The notes below the pieces were generated by a model. The model was given only the letters and a program-made list of their open reading frames with translations. It had not been told where the DNA came from and made no database searches. Both the position numbers and the translations under genes were made by a program. This document shows, piece after piece, positions 8,337 through 16,793 of a stretch of DNA of 35,817 bases. The DNA is from JAPYTY01 sp036338435 (lineage in GTDB: Bacteria; Acidobacteriota; UBA6911; RPQK01; JADFOI01), in NCBI GenBank assembly GCA_036338435.1, contig JAYZCG010000025.1, positions 1 through 35,817 on the forward strand. Direction: 5' to 3'. Position 1 is the first letter of the stretch. Every line of letters starts with the position of its first letter.

Positions 8337-10025
8337 ATGAGCACTATAATTCGGTTCCAAATAGGCCTGACGTCTTTACTGTTGCTGAGCGCTTGCTCCA
8401 GCTCCCCTCAACACGATGTCGTTATTCGGAATGGCATTGTTTATGATGGTAGCGGGACAGCACCATATCGTGGAGATCTAGCTATTTCCGGAGACAAAAT
8501 CACTTCTATAGAGCCTGTGATTGAAGGTCGAGGCCAGTTAGAAATCAATGCCAACGGCCTAGCCGTGTCGCCAGGCTTCATCAACATGCTAAGTTGGGCA
8601 ACCGAATCTCTACTCGAAGATGGACGGTCCCAAGGCAATATCCGGCAAGGAGTTACACTTGAAATTTTTGGCGAAGGCACTTCAATGGGCCCTCTTAACC
8701 AAGCCATGAAACAAGACATGCTAAACCGACAGGGAGATATCACCTATGACATCTCTTGGACTACACTGTCAGAATACCTAGAACACCTTGTTCAAAGAGG
8801 CATATCTCCAAATGTCGCCTCCTTTATAGGCGCTACGACAGTCAGAATTCATGTAATGGGCTATGAAGATAGACCTCCCACATCACAAGAATCAGAGCAG
8901 ATGGAATCGCTGGTACGAGATGCCATGGAGGAGGGCGCCCTGGGGATAGGATCAGCACTGATCTATGCCCCTGCTTTCTATGCCAGCACTGAAGAACTTA
9001 TAACACTTGCAAAAGTCGTTGCACAATATAACGGCACTTACATCTCTCATATACGGAACGAAAGCAATCAACTCCTTGAATCCGTTGATGAACTAATTGC
9101 CATTGTCCGTGAATCTGGAATACATGGAGAAATCTTTCATCTCAAAGCAGCCGGACAAAACAACTGGAAAAAGCTAGATACCGTAATAGAGGCAATGGAA
9201 TTGGCCCGTGCTGAAGGATTAGACATCTCAAGCAACATGTACACCTACACAGCTGGTGCCACAGGACTGGACGCTGCCATGCCTCCCTGGGTACAAGAAG
9301 GGGGGCATCAGGCTTGGGTTGATCGTCTAAAAACCCCTGCTATTCGCAACAGGGTAATACAAGAGATGTCTACTCCAACCGATGAGTGGGAAAATCTCTA
9401 CTTAGCGGCTGGCTCAGCTGAGAATGTCCTGCTCGTGGGATTTAAGAATGACATCCTGAAACCGTTGACTGGGAAATCCTTAGCTGAAGTCGCTAAGCAA
9501 CGCGGGAAATCTCCTGAAGAAACTGCGATTGATCTTGTCATTGAAGATGGTAGCGAGGTCAGCACAGTCTACTTTTTCATGTCCGAAGAAAATGTTCGAA
9601 AAAAAATCAGACTTCCCTGGATGACTTTCGGATCAGATGCTAGCTCCCAAGCTCCTAAAGGCGTCTTTCTAAAATCTAACCCTCACCCTCGAGCCTATGG
9701 GAATTTTGCACGGCTTTTGGGAAAATACGTCCGCGAAGAAAAGATAATCCCACTGGAGGAAGCAATCTATCGCCTTACTTCCCTCCCCGCTTCACATCTC
9801 AAATTAAAGCATCGGGGATCACTTACACCCGGGTTCTTTGCCGATCTGGTCATTTTTGACCCAAAAACCATCCAAGATCATGCTACGTTCGAAAACCCCC
9901 ATCAATACTCGACCGGGGTACTACATGTATTTGTAAATGGCCAGCAAGTTCTGAGCGAGGGAGAACACACAGGCGCCACGCCTGGACAGGTGGTAAGAGG
10001 TCCAGGATGGAGGGAAGCCCAGTAA
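8337..10025 (+). CDS. Lipoprotein amidohydrolase, N-acyl-D-amino-acid deacylase family
   Basis: The 562-residue protein starts with a lipoprotein signal (LTSLLLLSAC, lipidated Cys 20), so it is probably anchored in the cell envelope. After it comes the amidohydrolase beta-sandwich (VVIRNGIVYDGSG) and the barrel of the D-aminoacylase family. His 238 (ISHIRNES) and His 268 (FHLKAAG), the Asp in FGSDAS and HPRAYGNFARLLGKYV match metal-site or family blocks. The usual HxH metal motif after GFID is absent: the segment reads GFINMLSWA (residues 80-88). The usual cysteine in VxGNCG is also absent (FGEGTSMG). I believe similar GFINMLSW proteins exist as a subfamily, so this is probably not a broken gene, but the substrate and metal content are open. 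The ribosome binding site is weak. Confidence 0.87.
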   Translation: MSTIIRFQIGLTSLLLLSACSSSPQHDVVIRNGIVYDGSGTAPYRGDLAISGDKITSIEPVIEGRGQLEINANGLAVSPGFINMLSWATESLLEDGRSQGNIRQGVTLEIFGEGTSMGPLNQAMKQDMLNRQGDITYDISWTTLSEYLEHLVQRGISPNVASFIGATTVRIHVMGYEDRPPTSQESEQMESLVRDAMEEGALGIGSALIYAPAFYASTEELITLAKVVAQYNGTYISHIRNESNQLLESVDELIAIVRESGIHGEIFHLKAAGQNNWKKLDTVIEAMELARAEGLDISSNMYTYTAGATGLDAAMPPWVQEGGHQAWVDRLKTPAIRNRVIQEMSTPTDEWENLYLAAGSAENVLLVGFKNDILKPLTGKSLAEVAKQRGKSPEETAIDLVIEDGSEVSTVYFFMSEENVRKKIRLPWMTFGSDASSQAPKGVFLKSNPHPRAYGNFARLLGKYVREEKIIPLEEAIYRLTSLPASHLKLKHRGSLTPGFFADLVIFDPKTIQDHATFENPHQYSTGVLHVFVNGQQVLSEGEHTGATPGQVVRGPGWREAQ

Positions 10026-10099
10026 CGTCACACACAAAGCCAAGCCCCAGACAGTTCACTTTAATACCATCTGATCTATAAATACAACGCTTATACTTC

Positions 10100-10930
10100 C
10101 TAGCTCTTTTCAGCTAGCTCCTTGGCCCGTTCGGTGGTTTTTACAATTGCGTTAATTAAAATTCCACGGAGATTTCTATCCTCCAAAGCCCTAATCCCCT
10201 CAATGGTACAGCCTCCTGGAGTTGCCACTGCATCCTTCAATAATGCTGGGTCTTGACCACTCTCCAAGGTCATGCGAACCGCCCCCTGGAGAGTCTGAGC
10301 AACCAATACAGTGGCCGCATCCCTAGCAAGACCAACCTTGACACCCGCTTCCACTAACGACTCTATAATCAGGTATGCAAAAGCAGGTCCACTGCCAGAC
10401 AGTGCGGTCACAGCATCCATTTGTTCTTCATCCACTTCCACTACCATCCCGACTGATTCAAATAAAGTCCGGGCAATTCCCAAGTCTGATTCTGTAACAT
10501 CTTTCCCTCTACAAATTCCTGTCATTCCAGATCGAATAACACATGGTGTATTGGGCATGGCACGTATTACCGGAATCGCTGCTCCTAGAATCTGCTCAAT
10601 AGATTGGGTTGTGATCGATGCAGCTATAGAAATAATCAACTTGTTGGCATTTATTTCGCCAGCGATCTCCCGAACTACAGGTTCCACTACTTTGGGCTTC
10701 ACACAAAGTAGTACCACCTCCGCCTGGGACGTCGCGTTGATGTTGTCTATGTTAACTGAAATACCCAGTTTTTTAGTCAAATGTTCAGCTCGTTCAGGAT
10801 GGAGAACTGTTGCTACCGTATTCTCAGGTGCGAGAATTTCTTCATGGAAGAGTGCTTCAAGAAGACTCTCTCCCATCGTACCCAACCCCAAAAAGGCTAC
10901 TCGTTTTTCACGTAAATTCATCTTTTCCAT
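10100..10930 (-). CDS. proC: Pyrroline-5-carboxylate reductase ProC
   Basis: ProC reduces pyrroline-5-carboxylate to proline using NAD(P)H, the last step of proline synthesis, in the cytosol. The protein shows the N-terminal Rossmann motif VAFLGLGTMGESL, the conserved MPNTP followed by SGMTGIC, and the dimerisation/active-site region ALSGSGPAFAYLIIESL with PGGCTIEGI near the end. The length of 276 residues is normal for the family. Several in-frame starts exist (10969, 10930, 10921); I prefer 10930 because residues upstream are unlike the family, but 10921 is equally possible. It is the last gene of a probable minus-strand group with two unknown proteins upstream, and converges with the amidohydrolase gene. 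Confidence 0.96.
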   Translation of the reverse strand: MEKMNLREKRVAFLGLGTMGESLLEALFHEEILAPENTVATVLHPERAEHLTKKLGISVNIDNINATSQAEVVLLCVKPKVVEPVVREIAGEINANKLIISIAASITTQSIEQILGAAIPVIRAMPNTPCVIRSGMTGICRGKDVTESDLGIARTLFESVGMVVEVDEEQMDAVTALSGSGPAFAYLIIESLVEAGVKVGLARDAATVLVAQTLQGAVRMTLESGQDPALLKDAVATPGGCTIEGIRALEDRNLRGILINAIVKTTERAKELAEKS

Positions 10931-11097
10931 TAGATACCCATGATGGAGGAAGATCGGGGTTGGAGTCAATGCTAGCGGGATTCAAGTTCATTGAAAAGGA
11001 TGGACCTAAAAAAAACGCCCTCTCGTTCAAGAATGATCTGACCAAGATGCACACCCCTCTCTCTATGTCTGTTGGGAAATCTTGCTACATACTGACA

Positions 11098-11682
11098 TTA
11101 CCCTCCATGGTAAGACTCTGCGTAAATGCGTTTCACAGGAGCCAAGCAGTAATCCCCGATGAGGTCTCTTAGAATCTCCTGATGCTCTAACAAAAGATCC
11201 TCATGGATAGTATTAACTGCAAAATGAAGTCTAATGATATCTGCTTTGTCTTTACGTTTATCTAGGGTTACTGAGTGCCCCATTACAGGTTCAAAAAGAA
11301 GTAGCTCCTCATAAGTAAAGTGGTCGAAATTAGGATCAATCCAAGGCTTATCGTTTCGACGTTTCCAGTAGTATGACTTCAGCCCATTCACAAAACCTTC
11401 ATAATCAAAGCCTTTGGACTTGTTGTTCACACTCGATTCGATGAACAATTGCCCATTCTTCTGACTTACTCCCAGACCATAAGTCACATCTAATTCTTCT
11501 TGCCGAGAAAACTTAATCCGATGGATCATCAACCGATGAAAATACTTTAACTCTGGTTCCACTCCTAGATCTCGACTATCCTCCACCGTTACATAGTGCT
11601 GCTTTATACGTTCATACCAGTCAACAACAATCTGGCAAATAATCTGTTCTAGTCGGTTCAGCTTATCTTCTTTACTTAACAT
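11098..11682 (-). CDS. Hypothetical protein, 194 residues
   Basis: I do not recognise this protein. It is soluble, with no signal peptide or membrane segment, and begins with a helical stretch (LSKEDKLNRLEQIICQIV). It is rich in charged and aromatic residues (YYWKRRNDKPW, FDHFTYEELLLFEP) and contains a possible helical segment near the end (HEDLLLEHQEILRDLIGDYC). ATG 11682 follows a TTG at 11685 in the same frame. It lies 56 bases after the 72-residue unknown gene and about 170 bases before proC, all on the minus strand. Its length, normal composition and position support a real gene; no function can be given. Confidence 0.65.
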   Translation of the reverse strand: MLSKEDKLNRLEQIICQIVVDWYERIKQHYVTVEDSRDLGVEPELKYFHRLMIHRIKFSRQEELDVTYGLGVSQKNGQLFIESSVNNKSKGFDYEGFVNGLKSYYWKRRNDKPWIDPNFDHFTYEELLLFEPVMGHSVTLDKRKDKADIIRLHFAVNTIHEDLLLEHQEILRDLIGDYCLAPVKRIYAESYHGG

Positions 11683-11738
11683 CAAAGCAAACTTTATTCG
11701 TGGAATTACCTTTTACAAATCGGTGGCAGAGATATTAC

Positions 11739-11957
11739 CTAAGAGGGTGGGGTATCCGGCACAATTTCAAACTCCATCCGAATCTGACTCTTCAACAACG
11801 CCAACGCTTCATCTGCACTTGTCCCTATTGCAGAAAAAGGTCGTACCCGAACGAACATACCTTCCTTGGGTACACGGGCGGCCGCCAAATACAACTCCCC
11901 CATCGGCTCAGTCGTTATATTAAAGCAAAGGCCCTTGTACTCCCAATCTAGCTTCAT
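11739..11957 (-). CDS. Small hypothetical protein, 72 residues
   Basis: A short soluble protein that I do not recognise (starts MKLDWEYKGLCFNI, contains GELYLAAARVPKEG and ADEALALLKSQIRMEFEIV). The pattern of beta strands followed by a helix and a strand looks like a compact alpha/beta domain. AGAGGA stands directly before the ATG, and a TGTTACACT extended -10 lies about 34 bases upstream. It precedes the 194-residue unknown gene on the same strand, so the two may be cotranscribed. There is no toxin-like partner evidence. Real but uncharacterised is my best reading. Confidence 0.55.
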   Translation of the reverse strand: MKLDWEYKGLCFNITTEPMGELYLAAARVPKEGMFVRVRPFSAIGTSADEALALLKSQIRMEFEIVPDTPPS

Positions 11958-11990
11958 TCCTCTAAACTCATCTTAACCTGAGTGCCACAC

Positions 11991-11999
11991 AGTGTAACA
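11991..11999 (-). promoter_or_regulatory. Candidate extended -10 element
   Basis: On the minus strand TGTTACACT fits the TGnTATAAT extended -10 pattern with four of six core matches; no -35 box is seen at 17 bases. It would give a leader of about 27 bases before ATG 11957. The flanking CTTTGTTA also occurs at the nuo promoter. Confidence 0.3.
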
Positions 12000-12070
12000 A
12001 AGAAGCTCAAAATCCTCTTGACAACTTCAAGTTAGCAATCGAGCAGGCGTATAACGAGCCGCTCAACCCC

Positions 12071-12099
12071 TTGCACAAAGGCATCTTACGCGCTACAAT
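12071..12099 (+). promoter_or_regulatory. Candidate gltB promoter
   Basis: TTGCAC (12071-12076) and TACAAT (12094-12099) are spaced by 17 bases. The -10 matches five of six consensus positions, the -35 only three. It would leave about 45 bases of leader before gltB ATG 12151. A small inverted repeat CTTGA-5-TCAAG at 12018-12032 lies upstream and could be an operator. Confidence 0.4.
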
Positions 12100-12150
12100 C
12101 GTCAGTTCTTTGCTCCTGTCTCATAGTGGTTTAACCAGTGGAAAAAAGAT

Positions 12151-15100
12151 ATGCATTTCCCACAATCGCAAGGGTTATATGACCCCCGCAATGAAAAAGA
12201 TAACTGTGGTATCGGATTTGTCGCCAATATCAAAGGTCAACGTAGTCACAAAATTCTTGTCGATGCCAATGAAATGCTTATCAACCTCAGCCACCGGGGA
12301 GCCTGTGGATGTGAGCCAAATACAGGGGATGGCGCTGGTTTTCTGACAGCACTCCCCTACGAGTTCCTAACCAAAGTAGCTAAAAAGGATCTAAGGATTG
12401 ACCTACCTGCACCTGGAGCATTTGCAGCTGGGATAGTCTTTTTACCTACTCTTGACAAAGAACGGGATCATTGTAAATCAGTTGTTCAAGATATTGTTTC
12501 CGATCAGCAACAAGAAATCCTAGGATGGCGCCCTGTTCCCACCGACCCTAAAGGTGCAGACATTGGCTCTACAGCATTGGCAACGGCCCCAGCCATCGAA
12601 CAACTCTTCATCGCTGCAGGAGATGGGATCGGAGATGAAGAGTTTGAACGTCAGCTCTACATGATTCGTAAACGGGTTAGTCGCCTGCTACGCGGATCAA
12701 CAATGGAACAGGCTAAAATGTTTTACATCTGTAGCCTTTCCACCAAAGTACTTGTGTATAAAGGACAACTCATGTCTGAGCAGCTTGTTCCCTACTACCC
12801 AGATCTCGCCGATACAGATTACACGAGCCACTTGGCCATGGTTCACTCCCGCTTTTCGACTAACACCTTCCCTTCATGGGATCGAGCTCAACCCAATCGT
12901 TTCTCGTCTCACAACGGAGAAATCAATACCCTACGAGGGAATACAAACTGGATGAAAGCTCGTGAAGGAATGGCGGAGAGCGACCTCTTTGGCGATCAAC
13001 TTTCCCGTCTATTCCCGGTAGTAGAACCAGACTGTTCCGACTCAGGCAATTTCGACAACGTCCTAGAATTTCTCATTATGACCGGTCGCACTTTGCCTGA
13101 AGCAGCCATGATGATGATACCCGAGGCCTGGGAAAATCAACCGAGCATGTCCTCTGAAAAGAAAGCATTTTACGAGTTCCACTCCTGCTTAATGGAACCT
13201 TGGGACGGACCTGCCTCCATTGCCTTTACTGATGGACATTACATCGGTGCCGTCCTAGATCGAAATGGTCTCCGTCCGAGTCGCTATTACGTGACCTTTG
13301 ACGATCGTGTAATCATGGCCTCAGAAGTAGGCGTACTCTCTATTGATCCCTCCAATGTCAAACATAAAGGACGGCTACAACCAGGACGCATGTTTCTCGT
13401 AGATTTTGCCAAAGGGCAAATCATAGACGATCAGGAACTTAAACACGATCTAGCCACTCGACGACCCTATGGAGAATGGCTTAGCACACGGACAATCAGC
13501 CTAGAAGAACTAAAGCGAACAGCTACACCGCCTAGATTGGATCCAGAAGCCTTAATTTCACGGTTGCAGTCTTTTGGCTACACTACAGAAACTTTACAAT
13601 TTATGTTGGGTCCACTTGTGCAGGAAAAACGTGATCCAGTTGGATCTATGGGAAATGACTCTTGCCTAGCCTGCCTATCGGATCAACCTCGCCTTCCCTA
13701 TGACTACTTCAAACAACTCTTTGCCCAGGTTACAAATCCTGCCATTGATTCAATCCGAGAAGAAGTTATCATGTCCCTCGAATGTTATATTGGCCCCGAA
13801 AACAACCTTTTAACCACATCCGAAAAACAGGCTCAGCGCCTACGTTTGAAGCACCCTATTTTAGACAACGAAGAGTTGGCCTCGATCAAGAATATGAACC
13901 ACAACGGATGGCGTACCCAAACCGTTGATATTGCGTGTCCTAAATCCGAATACTCAGAGGGCATAGAAGATGCCCTAGACCGTATCTGTAGAGAAGCAGA
14001 ACAAGCGATCGATGATGGATACGCATTGCTGGTTCTTTCTGATCGTTCCGTCTCCCAACAACGCGTGTCTTTAAGTTCTCTACTGGCATGTGGTGCTGTT
14101 CACCATCATCTGGTCAAAACATCCAAACGTACTCGGATTGGGATAATCTTAGAGACAGGTGAAGCAAGAGAGGTTCATCACCACTGTTTACTGATTGGCT
14201 ACGGAGCAGATGCGATTAACCCCTATCTGGCATTTGAAGCCCTTGATCAAGCCTCACAAGATGGCCTGCTGGATGACCACTACAGTGAAAAGGAACTTCT
14301 CTCGGCCTATCGAAAGGGAGTTGCGAAGGGAATACTTAAGGTCATGGCCAAGATGGGCATTTCAACCCTGCAAAGCTACAAGGGGGCACAGATATTTGAA
14401 GCTGTCGGTCTTGGAAATGACGTAATCGATAGATGTTTTACGGGTACACCTAGTCGCATCCGCGGGGTTAATTTCGACACGATAGGAATGGAAGCCCTGC
14501 GCCGGCATAAGCTCGGCTACCCGGAGAGAGAAACTGGCGTTCAGACAACACTACCAAATCCTGGGGAATTTCACTGGCGCCCTCAAGGAGAAAAGCATAT
14601 CTGGAATCCCCAGGTTATAACCAGTCTCCAGATCGCATCACGCACCAATAGCCAAGAAACCTATAAAAATTATGCAGATTTAGTCAACAAAGACTCTCGA
14701 ACACGTTGTACGCTTCGTGGACTACTCAAATTTAAAGAAAAGTTTGGTGCCGGCCCTATCTCCATTGATGAGGTTGAGCCGGCCAGTGAGATCGTCAAAC
14801 GATTTTGTACCGGAGCAATGAGTTTCGGGTCGATCTCAGCAGAAACACATGAAACCCTGGCAGTGGCCATGAACCGCATTGGAGGAAAATCCAATACAGG
14901 TGAAGGAGGTGAAGATCCTGAACGATTTTTTCCACTTCCGAATGGAGATTCCAAGCGTTCAGCTATAAAGCAAGTGGCCTCCGGACGATTTGGCGTTACA
15001 ATGTGGTATCTAGCTAACGCTGAGGAACTACAGATCAAAATTTCCCAAGGCGCTAAGCCCGGTGAAGGAGGCGAACTACCCGGTCATAAAATCGACAAAT

Positions 15101-16698
15101 TTATCGCCAAAATTCGCTATTCCACACCAGGTGTAGGCTTGATTAGTCCACCTCCACATCACGACATCTACTCAATTGAAGATCTTAAGCAACTCATCCA
15201 TGATTTAAAAAATGCTAACCCTGATGCCCGAATCAGCGTTAAGCTCGTCTCTGAGGTAGGTGTAGGCACCGTCGCAGCTGGGGTGGCCAAGGCTCATTCC
15301 GATCATATACTGATCTCTGGACATTCTGGAGGTACCGGGGCATCACCCCTTACTAGCATAAAACATGCAGGTCTACCTTGGGAGTTAGGAATAGCCGAAA
15401 CCCATCAAACACTCGTGCTCAACGATCTGCGTTCTCGAGTTATTCTGCAAACGGATGGTGGACTTAAAACTGGTCGAGATGTAGTCATTGCTGCCCTATT
15501 GGGAGCCGAAGAATTTGGCTTTTCCACAGCACCTTTAGTTAGTCTGGGCTGTATCATGATGCGCAAGTGCCACCTCAATACCTGCCCTGTGGGCATTGCT
15601 ACTCAACATCCAGAATTGAGAAAGAAGTTCGCAGGTCAACCCGAGCACGTAGTTAACTACCTCTTTATGGTAGCCGAAGAAGCACGAACATACATGGCCA
15701 AACTGGGGTTTCACAATATTAATGAGATGTTAGGCCAAACTGATGCTCTAATAACCGACGATGCCATCCAGCACTGGAAGACAGACGGACTGGATCTTTC
15801 CCCAATTCTCAGACCTGCGATTAAACCACATGCCAAAGTCGAAGTCAGATGCACTGTCTCGCAGGATCACGCGTTAGACAAAGCTCTAGACACTACACTG
15901 ATCATTAGTTGCAAAAAGGCCATTGAAAAGGGTGAAAAGATCAAATTGGAACTGCCGATTCGAAACACCAATCGTACAGTAGGAACTATGCTTAGCAATG
16001 CCATTGTCAAAAAATGGGGAGAAAAAAGCCTGCCCGATGGAACTATACACCTCAAATTTAACGGATCCGCTGGTCAGAGTCTGGCATCTTGGCTCGTTAA
16101 AGGAATCACCATCGAACTTGAGGGCGATGCTAATGATTACGTTGGAAAAGGTCTTTCTGGGGGTCGATTGATCCTCTATCCTCCCAAAATAGCCAGGTTT
16201 GACCCTGAACAAAACATCATTGTGGGAAATGTCGTTCTGTACGGAGCGACAGGAGGAGAGGCCTACTTCCGTGGCCATGCAGCCGAAAGATTTTGCGTCC
16301 GTAACTCGGGAGCAACTGCCGTCATCGAGGGGATTGGAGATCACGGATGTGAATACATGACCGGAGGGCGAGTCGTTATTTTAGGCCCTACGGGACGTAA
16401 CTTCGCTGCTGGCATGAGTGGAGGCATTGCCTACATATGGGACCCCACTGACAACTTTGAAGGAAACTGTAACCATGAAATGGTATCACTGCAACGTGTA
16501 CAAGATAATGAAGAAATTTCAGAACTAAAACAATTTATTGAGAACCATTTCCAATATACCGGATCAACGGTGGCACAGACCGTACTCTCACAGTGGGAAA
16601 CTAGCCTTCCACAATTTGTAAAAGTTATGCCAAACGACTACATGCGCTATCTCGAAGAGCAACAAGAACGGGGCATGGAAACGGCTGAGGTAGCCTAA
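12151..16698 (+). CDS. gltB: Glutamate synthase (NADPH) large subunit
   Basis: The large subunit of glutamate synthase hydrolyses glutamine and passes ammonia to 2-oxoglutarate, giving glutamate. The 1515 residues match the full family length. A short propeptide precedes the catalytic Cys 19 (DNCGIGFV), as expected for an N-terminal-nucleophile class II glutaminase. The FMN/synthase domain has GEGGEDPERF and KPGEGGELPGHK; the 3Fe-4S ligands are Cys 1134, 1140 and 1145 (CIMMRKCHLNTC). The C-terminal GXGXG beta-helix domain follows (GLSGGRLI, GGRVVILG, GMSGGIAY). ATG 12151 puts the nucleophile at the normal distance. gltD follows after about 95 bases on the same strand, so the two are likely an operon. 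Confidence 0.98.
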   Translation: MHFPQSQGLYDPRNEKDNCGIGFVANIKGQRSHKILVDANEMLINLSHRGACGCEPNTGDGAGFLTALPYEFLTKVAKKDLRIDLPAPGAFAAGIVFLPTLDKERDHCKSVVQDIVSDQQQEILGWRPVPTDPKGADIGSTALATAPAIEQLFIAAGDGIGDEEFERQLYMIRKRVSRLLRGSTMEQAKMFYICSLSTKVLVYKGQLMSEQLVPYYPDLADTDYTSHLAMVHSRFSTNTFPSWDRAQPNRFSSHNGEINTLRGNTNWMKAREGMAESDLFGDQLSRLFPVVEPDCSDSGNFDNVLEFLIMTGRTLPEAAMMMIPEAWENQPSMSSEKKAFYEFHSCLMEPWDGPASIAFTDGHYIGAVLDRNGLRPSRYYVTFDDRVIMASEVGVLSIDPSNVKHKGRLQPGRMFLVDFAKGQIIDDQELKHDLATRRPYGEWLSTRTISLEELKRTATPPRLDPEALISRLQSFGYTTETLQFMLGPLVQEKRDPVGSMGNDSCLACLSDQPRLPYDYFKQLFAQVTNPAIDSIREEVIMSLECYIGPENNLLTTSEKQAQRLRLKHPILDNEELASIKNMNHNGWRTQTVDIACPKSEYSEGIEDALDRICREAEQAIDDGYALLVLSDRSVSQQRVSLSSLLACGAVHHHLVKTSKRTRIGIILETGEAREVHHHCLLIGYGADAINPYLAFEALDQASQDGLLDDHYSEKELLSAYRKGVAKGILKVMAKMGISTLQSYKGAQIFEAVGLGNDVIDRCFTGTPSRIRGVNFDTIGMEALRRHKLGYPERETGVQTTLPNPGEFHWRPQGEKHIWNPQVITSLQIASRTNSQETYKNYADLVNKDSRTRCTLRGLLKFKEKFGAGPISIDEVEPASEIVKRFCTGAMSFGSISAETHETLAVAMNRIGGKSNTGEGGEDPERFFPLPNGDSKRSAIKQVASGRFGVTMWYLANAEELQIKISQGAKPGEGGELPGHKIDKFIAKIRYSTPGVGLISPPPHHDIYSIEDLKQLIHDLKNANPDARISVKLVSEVGVGTVAAGVAKAHSDHILISGHSGGTGASPLTSIKHAGLPWELGIAETHQTLVLNDLRSRVILQTDGGLKTGRDVVIAALLGAEEFGFSTAPLVSLGCIMMRKCHLNTCPVGIATQHPELRKKFAGQPEHVVNYLFMVAEEARTYMAKLGFHNINEMLGQTDALITDDAIQHWKTDGLDLSPILRPAIKPHAKVEVRCTVSQDHALDKALDTTLIISCKKAIEKGEKIKLELPIRNTNRTVGTMLSNAIVKKWGEKSLPDGTIHLKFNGSAGQSLASWLVKGITIELEGDANDYVGKGLSGGRLILYPPKIARFDPEQNIIVGNVVLYGATGGEAYFRGHAAERFCVRNSGATAVIEGIGDHGCEYMTGGRVVILGPTGRNFAAGMSGGIAYIWDPTDNFEGNCNHEMVSLQRVQDNEEISELKQFIENHFQYTGSTVAQTVLSQWETSLPQFVKVMPNDYMRYLEEQQERGMETAEVA

Positions 16699-16780
16699 CT
16701 CAAATGGTGATTTTATATGCTTATGTATATAGTTTGCTTCACACAAAAGAGCATAATCTAAAGACTGCTTCATCGATCTA

Positions 16781-16786
16781 AAGGAG
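16781..16786 (+). promoter_or_regulatory. Ribosome binding site pointing to a non-standard gltD start
   Basis: AAGGAG is a strong Shine-Dalgarno sequence whose seven-base spacing leads exactly to ATA at 16794. No such site is placed before the first conventional start codon, GTG 16836. Confidence 0.7.
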
Positions 16787-16793
16787 AACGATT

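Noticed and set aside
10100..10117. CTAGCT-6-AGCTAG hairpin as terminator between the amidohydrolase gene and proC
   Set aside because: The stem is only six base pairs, AT-containing, without a T-run on either strand, and covers the proC stop codon.
10311..10943. 210-codon frame antisense to proC
   Set aside because: It lies almost wholly over a clear proC, and its low-complexity Ser/Ile/Thr-rich product is a typical antisense shadow.
12019..12056. TTGACA and TATAAC upstream of gltB as a promoter
   Set aside because: The spacing is 26 bases, too long for a sigma-70 promoter; the 17-base pair at 12071-12099 is preferred.
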